Origin: Candidatus Amulumruptor caecigallinarius
Lineage (GTDB): Bacteria > Bacteroidota > Bacteroidia > Bacteroidales > Muribaculaceae
Length of the DNA: 34,308 nt
NCBI GenBank assembly: GCA_023665605.1
Contig: JAMPDP010000012.1
Span: 1 to 34,308, forward strand
Reading direction: 5' to 3'
Shown here one piece after another: positions 25,432 through 34,150 of the stretch. The notes under the pieces were generated by a model. It was not told the DNA's origin. It was given only the letters and a program-made list of their open reading frames with translations, and made no database searches. The position numbers and the translations under genes were made by a program. Every line of letters starts with the position of its first letter. Position 1 is the stretch's first letter.

Positions 25432-26681
25432 CCACCACCACACCCACACCGGAGGTTATCCTGATCAACATTTCGGGCCACGACCGCCCGGGAGTCACGT
25501 CAGCACTCACAGAAATCCTTGCACGCTACGATGCCTCCATCCTCGACATCGGTCAGGCTGACATCCATCACACGCTCTCGCTCGGCATCCTCTTTATGAC
25601 ATCGCCGGATGTTAGCGGCAACATCATGAAGGACCTGCTGTTCAAGGCCAACGAGCTCAATGTCAACATCCGTTTTACCCCGGTAGGTATCGACGAGTAT
25701 GAGGACTGGGTGAGCCGTCAGGGCAAGAACCGCTGGATTATCACCATCTTGGGGCGACGGCTGACGGCCCGCCATATAGCCCTCGTCACTGCCGAGGTGG
25801 CCCGCCAGAAGCTCAACATCGACGGCATACAGCGCCTCACAGGGCGTATGCCCCTCCATTCTGATGACTCCGACGAGGAGGAGACCAAGGCGTGCGTCGA
25901 ACTGAGCGTGCGCGGCACACCGCGTGACCACTCCGAGATGCAGGCGCGATTCATGGAACTGGCACGTACTCAGGAGTTTGACATCTCGCTCCAGGAGGAT
26001 ACCATGTATCGTCGCTGCCGACGTCTGGTGTGCTTCGACATGGACTCCACGCTGATTGAGACCGAGGTGATTGATGAGCTGGCCGAACGCGCCGGCGTGG
26101 GCGACAAGGTGCGTGCCATCACTGAACGTGCCATGCGCGGCGAGATAGACTTTTGCGAGAGCTTCACCGAGCGCGTGGCCCTGCTCAAAGGACTCAGCGA
26201 GGATGTGATGGAGGACATCGCACGACATCTGCCTGTCACCGAGGGTCTGGAGCGCATGATGAAGGTGCTCAAGATGGCCGGCCTCAAGACTGCCATCCTT
26301 TCGGGCGGATTTACCTATTTCGGCAACTACCTGAAGCAGAAGTATGGCTTTGACTATGTGTATGCCAACGAATTGGAGATAGAGGATGGCAAGCTCACCG
26401 GCCGCTACCTGGGCGAGATTGTGGACGGCCGACGCAAGGCGGAGCTCCTCAAACTGATAGCCCAGGTGGAGAATGTCAACATCGCCCAGACCATAGCCGT
26501 GGGCGACGGGGCCAACGATCTCCCCATGCTCTCCACCGCGGGCCTCGGCATCGCCTTCCACGCCAAGCCCAAAGTGAAGGAGAACGCCGACCAGAGCATC
26601 TCCACCATCGGCCTCGACGGAGTCCTCTACTTCATCGGCTTCAAGGACTCCTTCATCTCCACCCCCAAAGACCCGTCCTGA
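25428..26681 (+). CDS. serB: Phosphoserine phosphatase with N-terminal ACT domains
   Basis: A 417-residue cytoplasmic enzyme releasing serine from O-phosphoserine, the last step of serine synthesis. Residues 1 to about 170 hold ACT-type regulatory modules (ILINISGHDRPGVTSALTEIL is a clear ACT start, with a second unit near 95-170), as in the long bacterial SerB forms that can bind serine. The HAD core follows: DMDSTLIETE with the nucleophile Asp at about 204, the cap helices, LSGGFTYF (motif II), the lysine near KPKVKE and VGDGANDLPML (motif IV). All catalytic motifs are intact. It is the last gene of the thyA-DUF3822-rsmD-serB series and ends 22 bases before a strong hairpin terminator. Confidence 0.96.
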   Translation: MTTTTPTPEVILINISGHDRPGVTSALTEILARYDASILDIGQADIHHTLSLGILFMTSPDVSGNIMKDLLFKANELNVNIRFTPVGIDEYEDWVSRQGKNRWIITILGRRLTARHIALVTAEVARQKLNIDGIQRLTGRMPLHSDDSDEEETKACVELSVRGTPRDHSEMQARFMELARTQEFDISLQEDTMYRRCRRLVCFDMDSTLIETEVIDELAERAGVGDKVRAITERAMRGEIDFCESFTERVALLKGLSEDVMEDIARHLPVTEGLERMMKVLKMAGLKTAILSGGFTYFGNYLKQKYGFDYVYANELEIEDGKLTGRYLGEIVDGRRKAELLKLIAQVENVNIAQTIAVGDGANDLPMLSTAGLGIAFHAKPKVKENADQSISTIGLDGVLYFIGFKDSFISTPKDPS

Positions 26682-26703
26682 CATCTCCTCTATAACCAAA
26701 ACA

Positions 26704-26733
26704 AGCGGAGCCTCCTTCAATGGGGGCTCCGCT
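26704..26733. terminator. Bidirectional terminator between serB and the glutaminase-like gene
   Basis: A 12-bp stem (26704-26715 with 26722-26733, one G:U) has the loop TTCAAT. It is followed by GCTGTTTTG on the plus strand and TGTTTTGG on the minus strand, so it can serve both convergent transcripts. Confidence 0.88.
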
Positions 26734-26784
26734 GCTGTTTTGTCACTGTGGTTGCTTACGCAACCTCGCAGTTCGTTGCACTGG

Positions 26785-27720
26785 TCACTTGACAATCTCT
26801 ACCTTGGCGCTTGAGAAGACGCTCAGGCCGAGCTTCTGCATGATGAACAGGAGTGCCTGCGAGGCTTTCTCGCTCACTCCCACCATGTTGAGGCCGGGGG
26901 CTACGGCGGCGATGCCAAACACGCCGGGGAGCACTCCCACCACGGAGCCGCCGAAGCCGCTCTTGGCGGGGAGGCCTGCGCGGAGCAGCCACGGAGCCGT
27001 CATCTTGTGGAGGGCCTTGGCGGTCATGGTGCTCACCAGAGGAGCTGAGATAGAGCCGTCAAACACCTCGGCGTTGGTCTCGGGGTTGACGCCATCGGCG
27101 GCGATAGTGGCGCCCATGGTGGCAAGCTGGTCTGCGGAGGCCTTCATGGCGGCGGCCTTGGCGTAGAGGTCTATGACAATCTTGGCATCGTCATAGAGGA
27201 AGTAGGATGCAGCGGCAAGGTTGTCCTCCACCTTGTCGTCCACGGCCTGCTTGGTGAGTGTCTTGTAGAGTTCATCGTCAAGCACGGGTGATGTGCCCAT
27301 CATGGAGGTGAGCATATCGGAGATGATGTCCCACTTGCCGTCAGAGTCACCCGAGGGCTCGATGGCGCTGATGGCTCGAAGGGCGTGGGAGTTGAAGGGG
27401 GTGTGAGGCTTCTGCGGCTTCTTGCCGTCAGTCCACGTGTAGGGGCACTTGCCGCTCTTCTCAGCGAGCTTGTCGGGGGTCATCTGAGTGAGCAGGATGG
27501 CGTGGAGAGGCACAAGCATGGTGTTGCCCATGGGCACGGCGGTCTCGGTGTCACCCTTGGAGATTACGGTGCCGTCGGTGAGCACCACGCTGATGCCGAA
27601 TGTGGAGGGCTCCACACCCTTGATGCGGGCATCGGGAGTGCCGGCAGGTGCGTTGGCAAACTTCTCATAAGCCTCTTCAACAGCGGCCTTGAGGTCGGCG
27701 AGTGTGATTTTTCGTGTCAT
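26785..27720 (-). CDS. Glutaminase-fold protein lacking the catalytic Ser-Lys dyad
   Basis: A 311-residue protein of the serine-dependent glutaminase family by its later motifs: DNLAAASYFL (family RN.AI.YYL), the Tyr186 segment DLYAKAAAM, MGATIAADGVNPETN (family MAATLANGGVNP) and the unmistakable GLPAKSGFGG (249-258). Yet the catalytic S-x-x-K is absent. Aligning GDTETAVPMGNTML (56-69) without gaps to my memory of human GLS GDTKVPFCLQSCVK puts Asn66 at the serine and Leu69 at the lysine; the tyrosine before GLPAKSG also seems missing. Asn110, Asn167 and Tyr186 appear kept. So it may be a non-hydrolytic binding protein or a new enzyme. No signal peptide. It lies 62 bases after the porin gene and may be co-transcribed with it. 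Confidence 0.8.
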   Translation of the reverse strand: MTRKITLADLKAAVEEAYEKFANAPAGTPDARIKGVEPSTFGISVVLTDGTVISKGDTETAVPMGNTMLVPLHAILLTQMTPDKLAEKSGKCPYTWTDGKKPQKPHTPFNSHALRAISAIEPSGDSDGKWDIISDMLTSMMGTSPVLDDELYKTLTKQAVDDKVEDNLAAASYFLYDDAKIVIDLYAKAAAMKASADQLATMGATIAADGVNPETNAEVFDGSISAPLVSTMTAKALHKMTAPWLLRAGLPAKSGFGGSVVGVLPGVFGIAAVAPGLNMVGVSEKASQALLFIMQKLGLSVFSSAKVEIVK

Positions 27721-27782
27721 ATCTGTTAGATTTAAGCGGCTCCAAAGGGGGCCGGAAGTGAATATAGGTTATCGTGTCATAA

Positions 27783-29099
27783 TCAAAAGCTGTAAGCAGC
27801 CATGAGCATCAGGCGGTTGGCGTGAGCTGCTTCATGGTTGATGTTGGTGCGCTTGCCCCAAAGGTACTCCAGACCACATTCAAAACCGTTGACAGGCGTG
27901 CATACCACGGTGGCGGCTACATACTGGCCGTAACGGTAGCCGTCAGCACCCAGCCCCTCCTGGTCATAGAGGCGGCTCTGTGAATAGGTGCCGGAGACAA
28001 AGAGCTTGTCGCAGATGTCATATTGCACACCGGCGAAGAAACCCAGTGAACCGGGGGCATGGAGCTTGCCATCCTCTCCCACAACGGGCACCAGGTCATA
28101 GCCGGCACCGCTCTGGTCGTTGATATACTGGGCGATGCCCTTGCCATAGAGGGCCTGGTAATAGAAGGTGGTGCGGGGCAGGGACGCGATGGTGCCGCTA
28201 AGGCCCACGCCCCAGCCGGTGACGTTCTTGTTCTTGCCGGCAATGTCATTGCGGTAAGTCAGGTTGCGGAGGATGGCTGAGAGGCGCACGCGACTGGCGC
28301 GGTCATCCCAGGCATACTGGAAGTAGACGGGGATGTCAGGCACGCGCTGATTGATGGAGCGGGCCGAGGTGCCGTCGGTGGTATAGTCTGCCTGCGGAAC
28401 CTCAATACCGATACCGAGCGACAGCGCTTTGCTCTCGCCGAACATCGGGGTCCACTGCACGGCCACATTCTCGGTGCAGGAGCCGCCGGCAGGACCCTGC
28501 TCATCAATGGTGTACGGGGCTGCGTCATCATCGTTGAACACTGACGTGGCCAAACCGGCGCGCAGGTAGCCGATGTTGGCCCACGCCTGCTTAAGATAGA
28601 ACTGGTCGCCATTGTCCCCGCCGCTGAACTGGGTCTCGATATATGCGCCATAGTTGCCGAGCTTGGAGCTGTGGCCGACAAGACGCAGGTAAATCAGCGA
28701 GTTGTTAACAGTGCCGTTGAAGCCGCTGCGGTTAGCGGGGTCCATCGGCACCGGTATGTCGTTGGGCACGAATGAGCCGTTGCCCCCCGCCGAGCCGTCA
28801 AAATCATACTGGAGTGTGCCCTTGAGTTTGCCGCCTATGCCCAGAGCCACTCGACCTTTCTTGTCGACAAACAGGTACCTCGGGGCCTGTTGCACCTCAT
28901 AGTGCCAGTCCGTGGGACCATAGAGGGCCTCCATCAGTTCGGCATGAGTTGCGTCATGGAGGTCTACATCATTGATTGCCACGGCATCATCAGGAATCTC
29001 CACCGCCTCAGCAGCCGAGGCCGAAAGCGGGACTACCATGGCTAATGCGCCAAGGGCGAGGGTGTTAAGCAGTGTCCGCATAATAGTTGAACGTGTCAT
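27783..29099 (-). CDS. Outer-membrane porin, DcaP-like
   Basis: A 438-residue exported beta-barrel protein. A signal peptide ends at ASA near residue 28, a short periplasmic-type segment (about 30-75) precedes the barrel, and the chain ends in AAYSF with the terminal phenylalanine used by the BAM machinery. Alternating hydrophobic strands with aromatic girdle residues run from about 80. The phrases VALGIGGKLKGTLQYDFDG and FYLKQAWANIGYLRAGLATSVFND resemble the DcaP-like/OprP-like porins reported in several phyla; the substrate, perhaps a dicarboxylate or small amino compound, is not readable. A second possible start at 29081 (MRTLLNTLA) also gives a good signal peptide. A weak -7-like box (TAACTTTT, 29146-29139) overlaps the promoter region of the divergent symporter. 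Confidence 0.78.
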   Translation of the reverse strand: MTRSTIMRTLLNTLALGALAMVVPLSASAAEAVEIPDDAVAINDVDLHDATHAELMEALYGPTDWHYEVQQAPRYLFVDKKGRVALGIGGKLKGTLQYDFDGSAGGNGSFVPNDIPVPMDPANRSGFNGTVNNSLIYLRLVGHSSKLGNYGAYIETQFSGGDNGDQFYLKQAWANIGYLRAGLATSVFNDDDAAPYTIDEQGPAGGSCTENVAVQWTPMFGESKALSLGIGIEVPQADYTTDGTSARSINQRVPDIPVYFQYAWDDRASRVRLSAILRNLTYRNDIAGKNKNVTGWGVGLSGTIASLPRTTFYYQALYGKGIAQYINDQSGAGYDLVPVVGEDGKLHAPGSLGFFAGVQYDICDKLFVSGTYSQSRLYDQEGLGADGYRYGQYVAATVVCTPVNGFECGLEYLWGKRTNINHEAAHANRLMLMAAYSF

Positions 29100-29147
29100 A
29101 AGGGTGTAAGATTGATTACGGAAGCTGTTGGTTGGGGAAAAAGTTAG

Positions 29148-29155
29148 TATCTTTG
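29148..29155 (+). promoter_or_regulatory. -7 box of the AGCS symporter gene
   Basis: TATCTTTG matches TAnnTTTG and predicts a leader of about 50 bases. A TTG lies 17 bases upstream, slightly short. On the other strand TAACTTTT (29146-29139) is the best candidate for the porin, so the two genes may share a compact divergent control region. Confidence 0.5.
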
Positions 29156-29208
29156 GTTATGGTTAAGCCGCACACGGCTACTCAAAAATAACGCCCTGCC
29201 GGCGGCAA

Positions 29209-30567
29209 ATGTTTTATATGGACAACTTCCTCACCTCCTTGGGCGACGGCCTCACTACGGTGGCCGATGCGCTCTGCGGCTATCCGCTCTTCGTGCTCCT
29301 GATTGGCGGGGGCCTCTACCTGTTTATCCGCTCCGGTGCTGTGTCACTGCGGCGGCTCCCCGAGGCGGTGCGGGTGCTCCGCAGCAAGCCCGGCAAGGGG
29401 GGGCGCGGGCAAATCAGTTCAGCTGAAGCTCTGGCCTCGGCGGTGTCAGCCACAATTGGCATGGGCAACATCGCAGGCGTGGCAATTGCGCTGATGATGG
29501 GTGGCCCGGGGGCTATATTCTGGATGTGGATGAGCGCGATAGTGGGCATGTCCACGAAGTTTCACGAAGGGGTGCTCGCCATCAAGTATCGCGGGCGCGA
29601 CCGTGACGGTGACCCTCAGGGTGGCACCATGCATATCATAGAGCGCGGACTTGGCAAGAGGTGGAAGCCGTTTGCTGTGACGTTTGCCATAGCGGGCATG
29701 CTCGGAACTCTCTGCATCATGAACGCTAACCAGCTCACAGAAGCTCTCGTGACCGGCATAGGCAACCCCGAGGCCGGCGTATGGCCTCGTTTTGCCATCG
29801 GCGTGGGCGTGGCGTCCCTGGTAGCGCTCGTGGTACTTGGCGGCATACGCCGTATAGCACGCGTGGCCTCATGGCTCGTACCCTTCATGGTGGCTCTATA
29901 CTTCGCTTTGGTCAGCTACATCATCGTGACACATCTGGCAGAGGTGCCGGGCGTCATCAAATCCATCTTCACCGAGGCTTTCAATCTGCGTGCAGGTTGG
30001 GGCGCACTCGCAGGGATTGCCATCATCGGGGCTCGTCGAGCCGCCTTCGTCAACGATGCGGGCATCGGCACCGCCACCATCATGCACGGGGCTTCGGCCA
30101 ACCGCGAGCCGGTGCGCGAGGGGCTTGTGGCCATGCTCGGCCCGGCCATAGACTCCGGCCTGGTCTGCACACTCACAGCAATCGCCATACTGCTCTGCGG
30201 CGACATTTCCTCGGGTCAGGTCAAGGGTCTGGAGGTGGCGATGGGAGCTTTCCGCAACGCCATTCCCATGGGCGACTTCCTGCTGCTGGGCATAGTGCTG
30301 TGCTTCGCCCTGTCCTCTATGTTCAGCTATTCATTCTACGGCTTCACCTGCGCATCCTACCTCTGGGGCAAGCGGCGCGCACGGTGGTACACCTATTTCT
30401 TCATCCTCTCGCTGGTGCTCTTCGCCATCGTGCCGCTGAAAGCCGCCGTGGGACTCTGCGACCTCTTTTACGCCTTCATGGCCCTCCACACCATGACAGC
30501 CCTTATTCTCCTTCGGGGAAAAGTAAAGAAGGAGACCCGCCGCTACTTCGCCCGCTCCGGCAAATGA
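29209..30567 (+). CDS. Sodium:alanine/glycine symporter (AGCS family)
   Basis: A 452-residue inner-membrane transporter with ten to eleven helices. The AGCS signature is clear: SAEALASAVSATIGMGNIAGVAIALMMGGPGAIFWMW (split around residues 71-107) contains the sodium and substrate-binding G-N-I-A-G, followed by STKFHEGVLAIKYR. Later motifs NDAGIGTATIMHGA and SYSFYG..CASYLWG also fit. These proteins import alanine, glycine or in some cases glutamine with sodium. An ATG three codons downstream (29218) is an equal alternative start. It is divergent from the porin and glutaminase-like genes, which suggests a shared role in amino-acid uptake, though this is inference. It is convergent with the LRR/BIG2 gene, only 21 bases apart. 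Confidence 0.93.
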   Translation: MFYMDNFLTSLGDGLTTVADALCGYPLFVLLIGGGLYLFIRSGAVSLRRLPEAVRVLRSKPGKGGRGQISSAEALASAVSATIGMGNIAGVAIALMMGGPGAIFWMWMSAIVGMSTKFHEGVLAIKYRGRDRDGDPQGGTMHIIERGLGKRWKPFAVTFAIAGMLGTLCIMNANQLTEALVTGIGNPEAGVWPRFAIGVGVASLVALVVLGGIRRIARVASWLVPFMVALYFALVSYIIVTHLAEVPGVIKSIFTEAFNLRAGWGALAGIAIIGARRAAFVNDAGIGTATIMHGASANREPVREGLVAMLGPAIDSGLVCTLTAIAILLCGDISSGQVKGLEVAMGAFRNAIPMGDFLLLGIVLCFALSSMFSYSFYGFTCASYLWGKRRARWYTYFFILSLVLFAIVPLKAAVGLCDLFYAFMALHTMTALILLRGKVKKETRRYFARSGK

Positions 30568-30590
30568 GAGGATGTCTGATAACATCCTCT
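30567..30590. terminator. Shared hairpin between two convergent genes
   Basis: AGAGGATGT (30567-30575) pairs with ACATCCTCT (30582-30590) across a six-base loop. The first base is the last of the symporter stop codon, and the last two lie in the stop codon of the minus-strand gene, so both transcripts would end here. It resembles the AGAGG..CCTCT hairpin at 23187-23210. Confidence 0.65.
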
Positions 30591-33500
30591 AAATAAGATA
30601 GTTGCGAATTTTCACCGTGGTGTGATTTACCGTGACCAGATACACCCCGGCCATGAGTCCGGAGATACGCCGGTCGCTCCCTCGGTACACTATGCGTCCG
30701 TCAACGGTGCGCACGGTAATATCTTCCGCAAGGGTGCCTGAAACAATGATGTCACCGTCAATGACCGTCACCATTGCATCTCCATCGGCCGCAACTCTTG
30801 TGGTATTAGCCGACTTAGTGACCTTGACTTCACACTCTTCCCTGAGGTATCTGTATGGGGTGGAGTGGGTTGCAGAGACTATCGCTGAACCCTCGCTTAC
30901 TGCGGTCAGCAGGCCATCGGCGCTGACGGTGACTATATCGTGGTGATTGCTGTACCAATCCAAGTCTCTCTCGGTGGTTGATTCAGGCGTGAAGGTGACA
31001 TAAAGCTGATGTGTCTCTCCCGGCATAAGTGTCAACTTATCCTCGCTGATGCTGATTGATGCGGGATATTCTGTGACTGTGACACGGCATTCAGCAGTCA
31101 GGCCGCTCGGCTTGGATACGCGTACCGTAGTCTCGCCACCGCGCAGCGGAGTGGCTTTGCAGAAGAAGCTGTTTCCAAAGTCCACGAAATTGCCAAGGGA
31201 GAGTATCGACGGGTCATCCACGCTCCATGATGCCTCACCGACGGCATCTTCGGGCCGTGAGGGCTGCGCAAGCGAGGCATTCAGCTCGATTGTTTCGTCA
31301 TACCACGTTCCCAAAGCTGCGGTATAGACACTCTCTCGGAAGTCTATCCTCCGTTCGTTGAGTACATACACACGCGCCGTTGCCTCCTTGCCGCCGGAGG
31401 CTGCGACGGTGAGGATGGCCCCGCCGGGAGAGTGTGCCGTGGCCAATCCGTCTGCATCCACAGTGACGGCTTCTTCGTTGTCAGATGTCCAGATGAGTGT
31501 CTCTGAGTGACGCGCCGGGCTGACGTAGGTAGTCAGCTGCACCGTCTCGCCGGGATTGAGGTATGTGTCAGCGTCACCGGTGATGAACAGATACTCGATG
31601 GGGACGTGTACCGTCACGTCAATGCTGGCCGTAAGACCATTGTGGGTTTTCACGGTAAGAGTGGTTTTGCCAGGTCCGGCTTTTCCCGACATCTGCCGCC
31701 TGCCATTGTCATCGCGTTCATAGGTGCCGAGCACATCTTCGTCGGAGGAGTACCAGTCCATGTCGGTATAGCTGCCATATTTGGCATCTTCAGGCAACGT
31801 GACCGGTTTAGGAATCTTTGCCGTGGGAACATAACCATCTTCGGTGACTACGGTCACTTCCGATTCGGTAAAAAAGATGCTCTCTACGGGCACGAACACC
31901 TCTACCTCGCAGCTGGCCTTGGTATCAAACCATGCCACAGTGACGGTGGCCGTTCCGGCAGTGTGGCCGTGCATGACTCCATAGGAGCCGACACTCACCA
32001 CGTCCGTGTCTGATGATGTCCATGTCAAAGGCATAGGGAAGTCGGTCAGTGCCTTATCACTGCGGTTATATCTGCCTGTGAGCGCTACATCCGCACCCCG
32101 CTCTATCTCCATCCGTGAGTTGTCCAGGGCTATTTCCCAAATCGAGGATGGTGAAAACACGGAGAAGGAGCTTGATGCTGTCAGCCCGTGAGCGGTGGTG
32201 ACGGTGACTGTCGCCTCCCCGCCTCCGGTGAGTGTCACTACGCCGTTGGAGTCGACTGATGCCACTGCTTCGTTTGAAGAGGCCCAGTTCAGCTCAGTAT
32301 TGGTGGCGTCATCAGGAGTGACGACAGCTGTCAATGCTACGGTTTCGCCAACAAGACCCTTGTGTTCAGTCTTGTCAAGCGTGATGGTTTTCTCCTTCCT
32401 GACCACATGGATTGTGGCTTTTGATCTGCCCCAGCCATATACCGGGGTGGCTTCAACTACTGCGACTCCGAGCTTTCGGGGTGTGACAAGACCGTTTTCA
32501 TCAACGCTCACGACATCAGAGAGGTATATGCCGGTGAGATCATAGGCTTTCCATGTCACCTCTCGTCGAGATGCATCCTCCGGGAAATATGACACCTCGA
32601 GCTGCAGGCTCTCATCTAAGTCTATGTCAGCCTCAGATGGCATCAACACAGTTTCTCTCACCGGCTGAAGCACAGTGACCGTCACATCCCCGTGCACACC
32701 ATTGTGTGCCGTTGCACTGATTACGGCGTTGCCAAGGCCAACGCCGCGCACATCACCCTTTTGCGTGACGGTGGCTACCGTGGGGTCAGAGCTGCTCCAC
32801 ACCACATCAGGATAGTCAGTGTCGGTGGGAAGAACTTTAGCCACCAGACGCGTTGCATCAGGGTAATCCAGATATAGCGTTAAATCTGTGCTGTGATAGT
32901 ATTGGGAGCTGGCGGTTACCGACTCCACCTGTTTCGTTGCCGTCACCTCACATGATGCGGCAAGCCCGTTCTCAGTTGTCACGGTAATAGTAGCCGTACC
33001 CTTCCCGATGGCAGTGACAGCTCCCTCCGGGTCAACACTTACTGCCTCGGGGTTGCTTGAGGTCCAGGTCAGGGTCGTCTGTGTTATTGTACTTCCGGCA
33101 GTTAGAGTTGCGTTAAGCCTTCGCGTGTCACCCACATACATATCGAGGTTCTCCGCATCAAGAGTCACGCTCTTGGGATACACCTTGAGGTAAGTAATCT
33201 CCAGGAAGTTACGCCAGCCCGGTGCACTGCGGTAAGCGTCCATTGACTCAACGGGAACACTGAGAGCTGCAGCTGCATAAATCTCTGGTCCAAACGCATC
33301 GTCCTCAATCGTCGGGGGAGTCAAACGACCGCAGTACACATCCTTCAGGGCAGTGCAACCCGTGAAGGCATCCTTGCCAATTTCGGTCAATGCTGAAAGG
33401 TCAATGCTCGTCAGAGAAGTGCACCCTCTGAAGGCATAGTCGCCAATTCTCCTTGCCGAAGCCAAGACTTCCGTCAGAGCCGTACACCCGTCAAAAGCCC

Positions 33501-34017
33501 GTTCCGATATGCACAGTCCGTTGAAATTCGTCGAAGGGTCAATCATAGTTGAACGATCCTCGGTGGCTATCCTTTCTATATAGGTACTCTCGGCAAATGC
33601 TTCAGCACCTATGGAAGTGTTAGGATTGACGAGAAATTCAGGACAGGGATTTCCGCAGTTGGCAAATGCGTTGGCCGGGATTGAATGAAAATTCGTTAGG
33701 TCAACGCTGAAAATATCGCCGACTACAGATATAGGTTGGCTCCTCCACCCCAGCACAACCGGATAGACACCGGACGCGCCGCTATGCGAGACATTGCTGT
33801 TGGAGACCTCCGACGGCACATAAGCCCCGAGCCGGTCGCCGGTGGAGCTTGGACGCACTCCTATTTGTGTAACATATGCCCTGTTATTGCGGTAATGGAA
33901 ATGATAAGTAATATAGTTTACCGTCAGATTTTCTTCGTAGACCTGAGCCGATGCTGAAAATCCGGCAAGAAAAGTGAGGATTGCGAACTGGGTAAGAGAT
34001 CTCGCGATATGCGGCAT
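30589..34017 (-). CDS. Large surface protein: BspA-like LRR, nine BIG2 domains, T9SS-like tail
   Basis: About 1142 residues from the preferred start. A signal peptide (1-25, ending ASA-Q) leads to an N-terminal region with a BspA-type leucine-rich repeat (about 105-235: IGAEAFAES, CISERAFDGCTALTEV, IGDYAFRGCTSLTSIDL, IGKDAFTGCTALKDV). Nine bacterial Ig-like group 2 (BIG2) domains follow from about 255 to 1070, each with a W.SS....V.V...G.V...G.G.A.I.VT pattern. The last ~65 residues (DGRIVYRG..ISGLMAGVYLVTV..TTVKIRNYLI) resemble a T9SS type A sorting domain. It should be a surface-exposed adhesin or binding protein; the ligand is unknown. The frame opens at a TTG (34041), but the ATG at 34017 gives a better signal peptide. 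The ninth BIG2 domain is well preserved and the eighth is divergent. Confidence 0.88.
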   Translation of the reverse strand: MPHIARSLTQFAILTFLAGFSASAQVYEENLTVNYITYHFHYRNNRAYVTQIGVRPSSTGDRLGAYVPSEVSNSNVSHSGASGVYPVVLGWRSQPISVVGDIFSVDLTNFHSIPANAFANCGNPCPEFLVNPNTSIGAEAFAESTYIERIATEDRSTMIDPSTNFNGLCISERAFDGCTALTEVLASARRIGDYAFRGCTSLTSIDLSALTEIGKDAFTGCTALKDVYCGRLTPPTIEDDAFGPEIYAAAALSVPVESMDAYRSAPGWRNFLEITYLKVYPKSVTLDAENLDMYVGDTRRLNATLTAGSTITQTTLTWTSSNPEAVSVDPEGAVTAIGKGTATITVTTENGLAASCEVTATKQVESVTASSQYYHSTDLTLYLDYPDATRLVAKVLPTDTDYPDVVWSSSDPTVATVTQKGDVRGVGLGNAVISATAHNGVHGDVTVTVLQPVRETVLMPSEADIDLDESLQLEVSYFPEDASRREVTWKAYDLTGIYLSDVVSVDENGLVTPRKLGVAVVEATPVYGWGRSKATIHVVRKEKTITLDKTEHKGLVGETVALTAVVTPDDATNTELNWASSNEAVASVDSNGVVTLTGGGEATVTVTTAHGLTASSSFSVFSPSSIWEIALDNSRMEIERGADVALTGRYNRSDKALTDFPMPLTWTSSDTDVVSVGSYGVMHGHTAGTATVTVAWFDTKASCEVEVFVPVESIFFTESEVTVVTEDGYVPTAKIPKPVTLPEDAKYGSYTDMDWYSSDEDVLGTYERDDNGRRQMSGKAGPGKTTLTVKTHNGLTASIDVTVHVPIEYLFITGDADTYLNPGETVQLTTYVSPARHSETLIWTSDNEEAVTVDADGLATAHSPGGAILTVAASGGKEATARVYVLNERRIDFRESVYTAALGTWYDETIELNASLAQPSRPEDAVGEASWSVDDPSILSLGNFVDFGNSFFCKATPLRGGETTVRVSKPSGLTAECRVTVTEYPASISISEDKLTLMPGETHQLYVTFTPESTTERDLDWYSNHHDIVTVSADGLLTAVSEGSAIVSATHSTPYRYLREECEVKVTKSANTTRVAADGDAMVTVIDGDIIVSGTLAEDITVRTVDGRIVYRGSDRRISGLMAGVYLVTVNHTTVKIRNYLI

Positions 34018-34073
34018 GAAAGTGAATATAATGATTGTCAAATGATGTCAACTGCTTGACAGAGTGACTGCTG

Positions 34074-34108
34074 CAAAGATAACTAAATATAAAAATTTAC
34101 CCCCCCCC
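34074..34108 (-). promoter_or_regulatory. Promoter box and C9 tract upstream of the LRR/BIG2 gene
   Basis: TATCTTTG (34081-34074, minus) matches the -7 consensus with a leader of about 50 bases. Where a -33 element would be expected (about 34102) there is a run of nine C (34100-34108; G9 on the coding strand) and no TTG. Length change in that run could alter expression. Confidence 0.55.
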
Positions 34109-34150
34109 GATTGTTAATTCTTGTTAATACTAGCAAATCTAAGAACAGTT

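Noticed and set aside
30589-34017. LRR/BIG2 gene as a frameshifted pseudogene
   Set aside because: The frame is uninterrupted over 1142 residues, with signal peptide, nine domains and C-terminal tail all in order.
34018-34041. A TTG start at 34041 for the LRR/BIG2 gene
   Set aside because: The ATG at 34017 begins a normal signal peptide; TTG would add eight hydrophobic residues in front.
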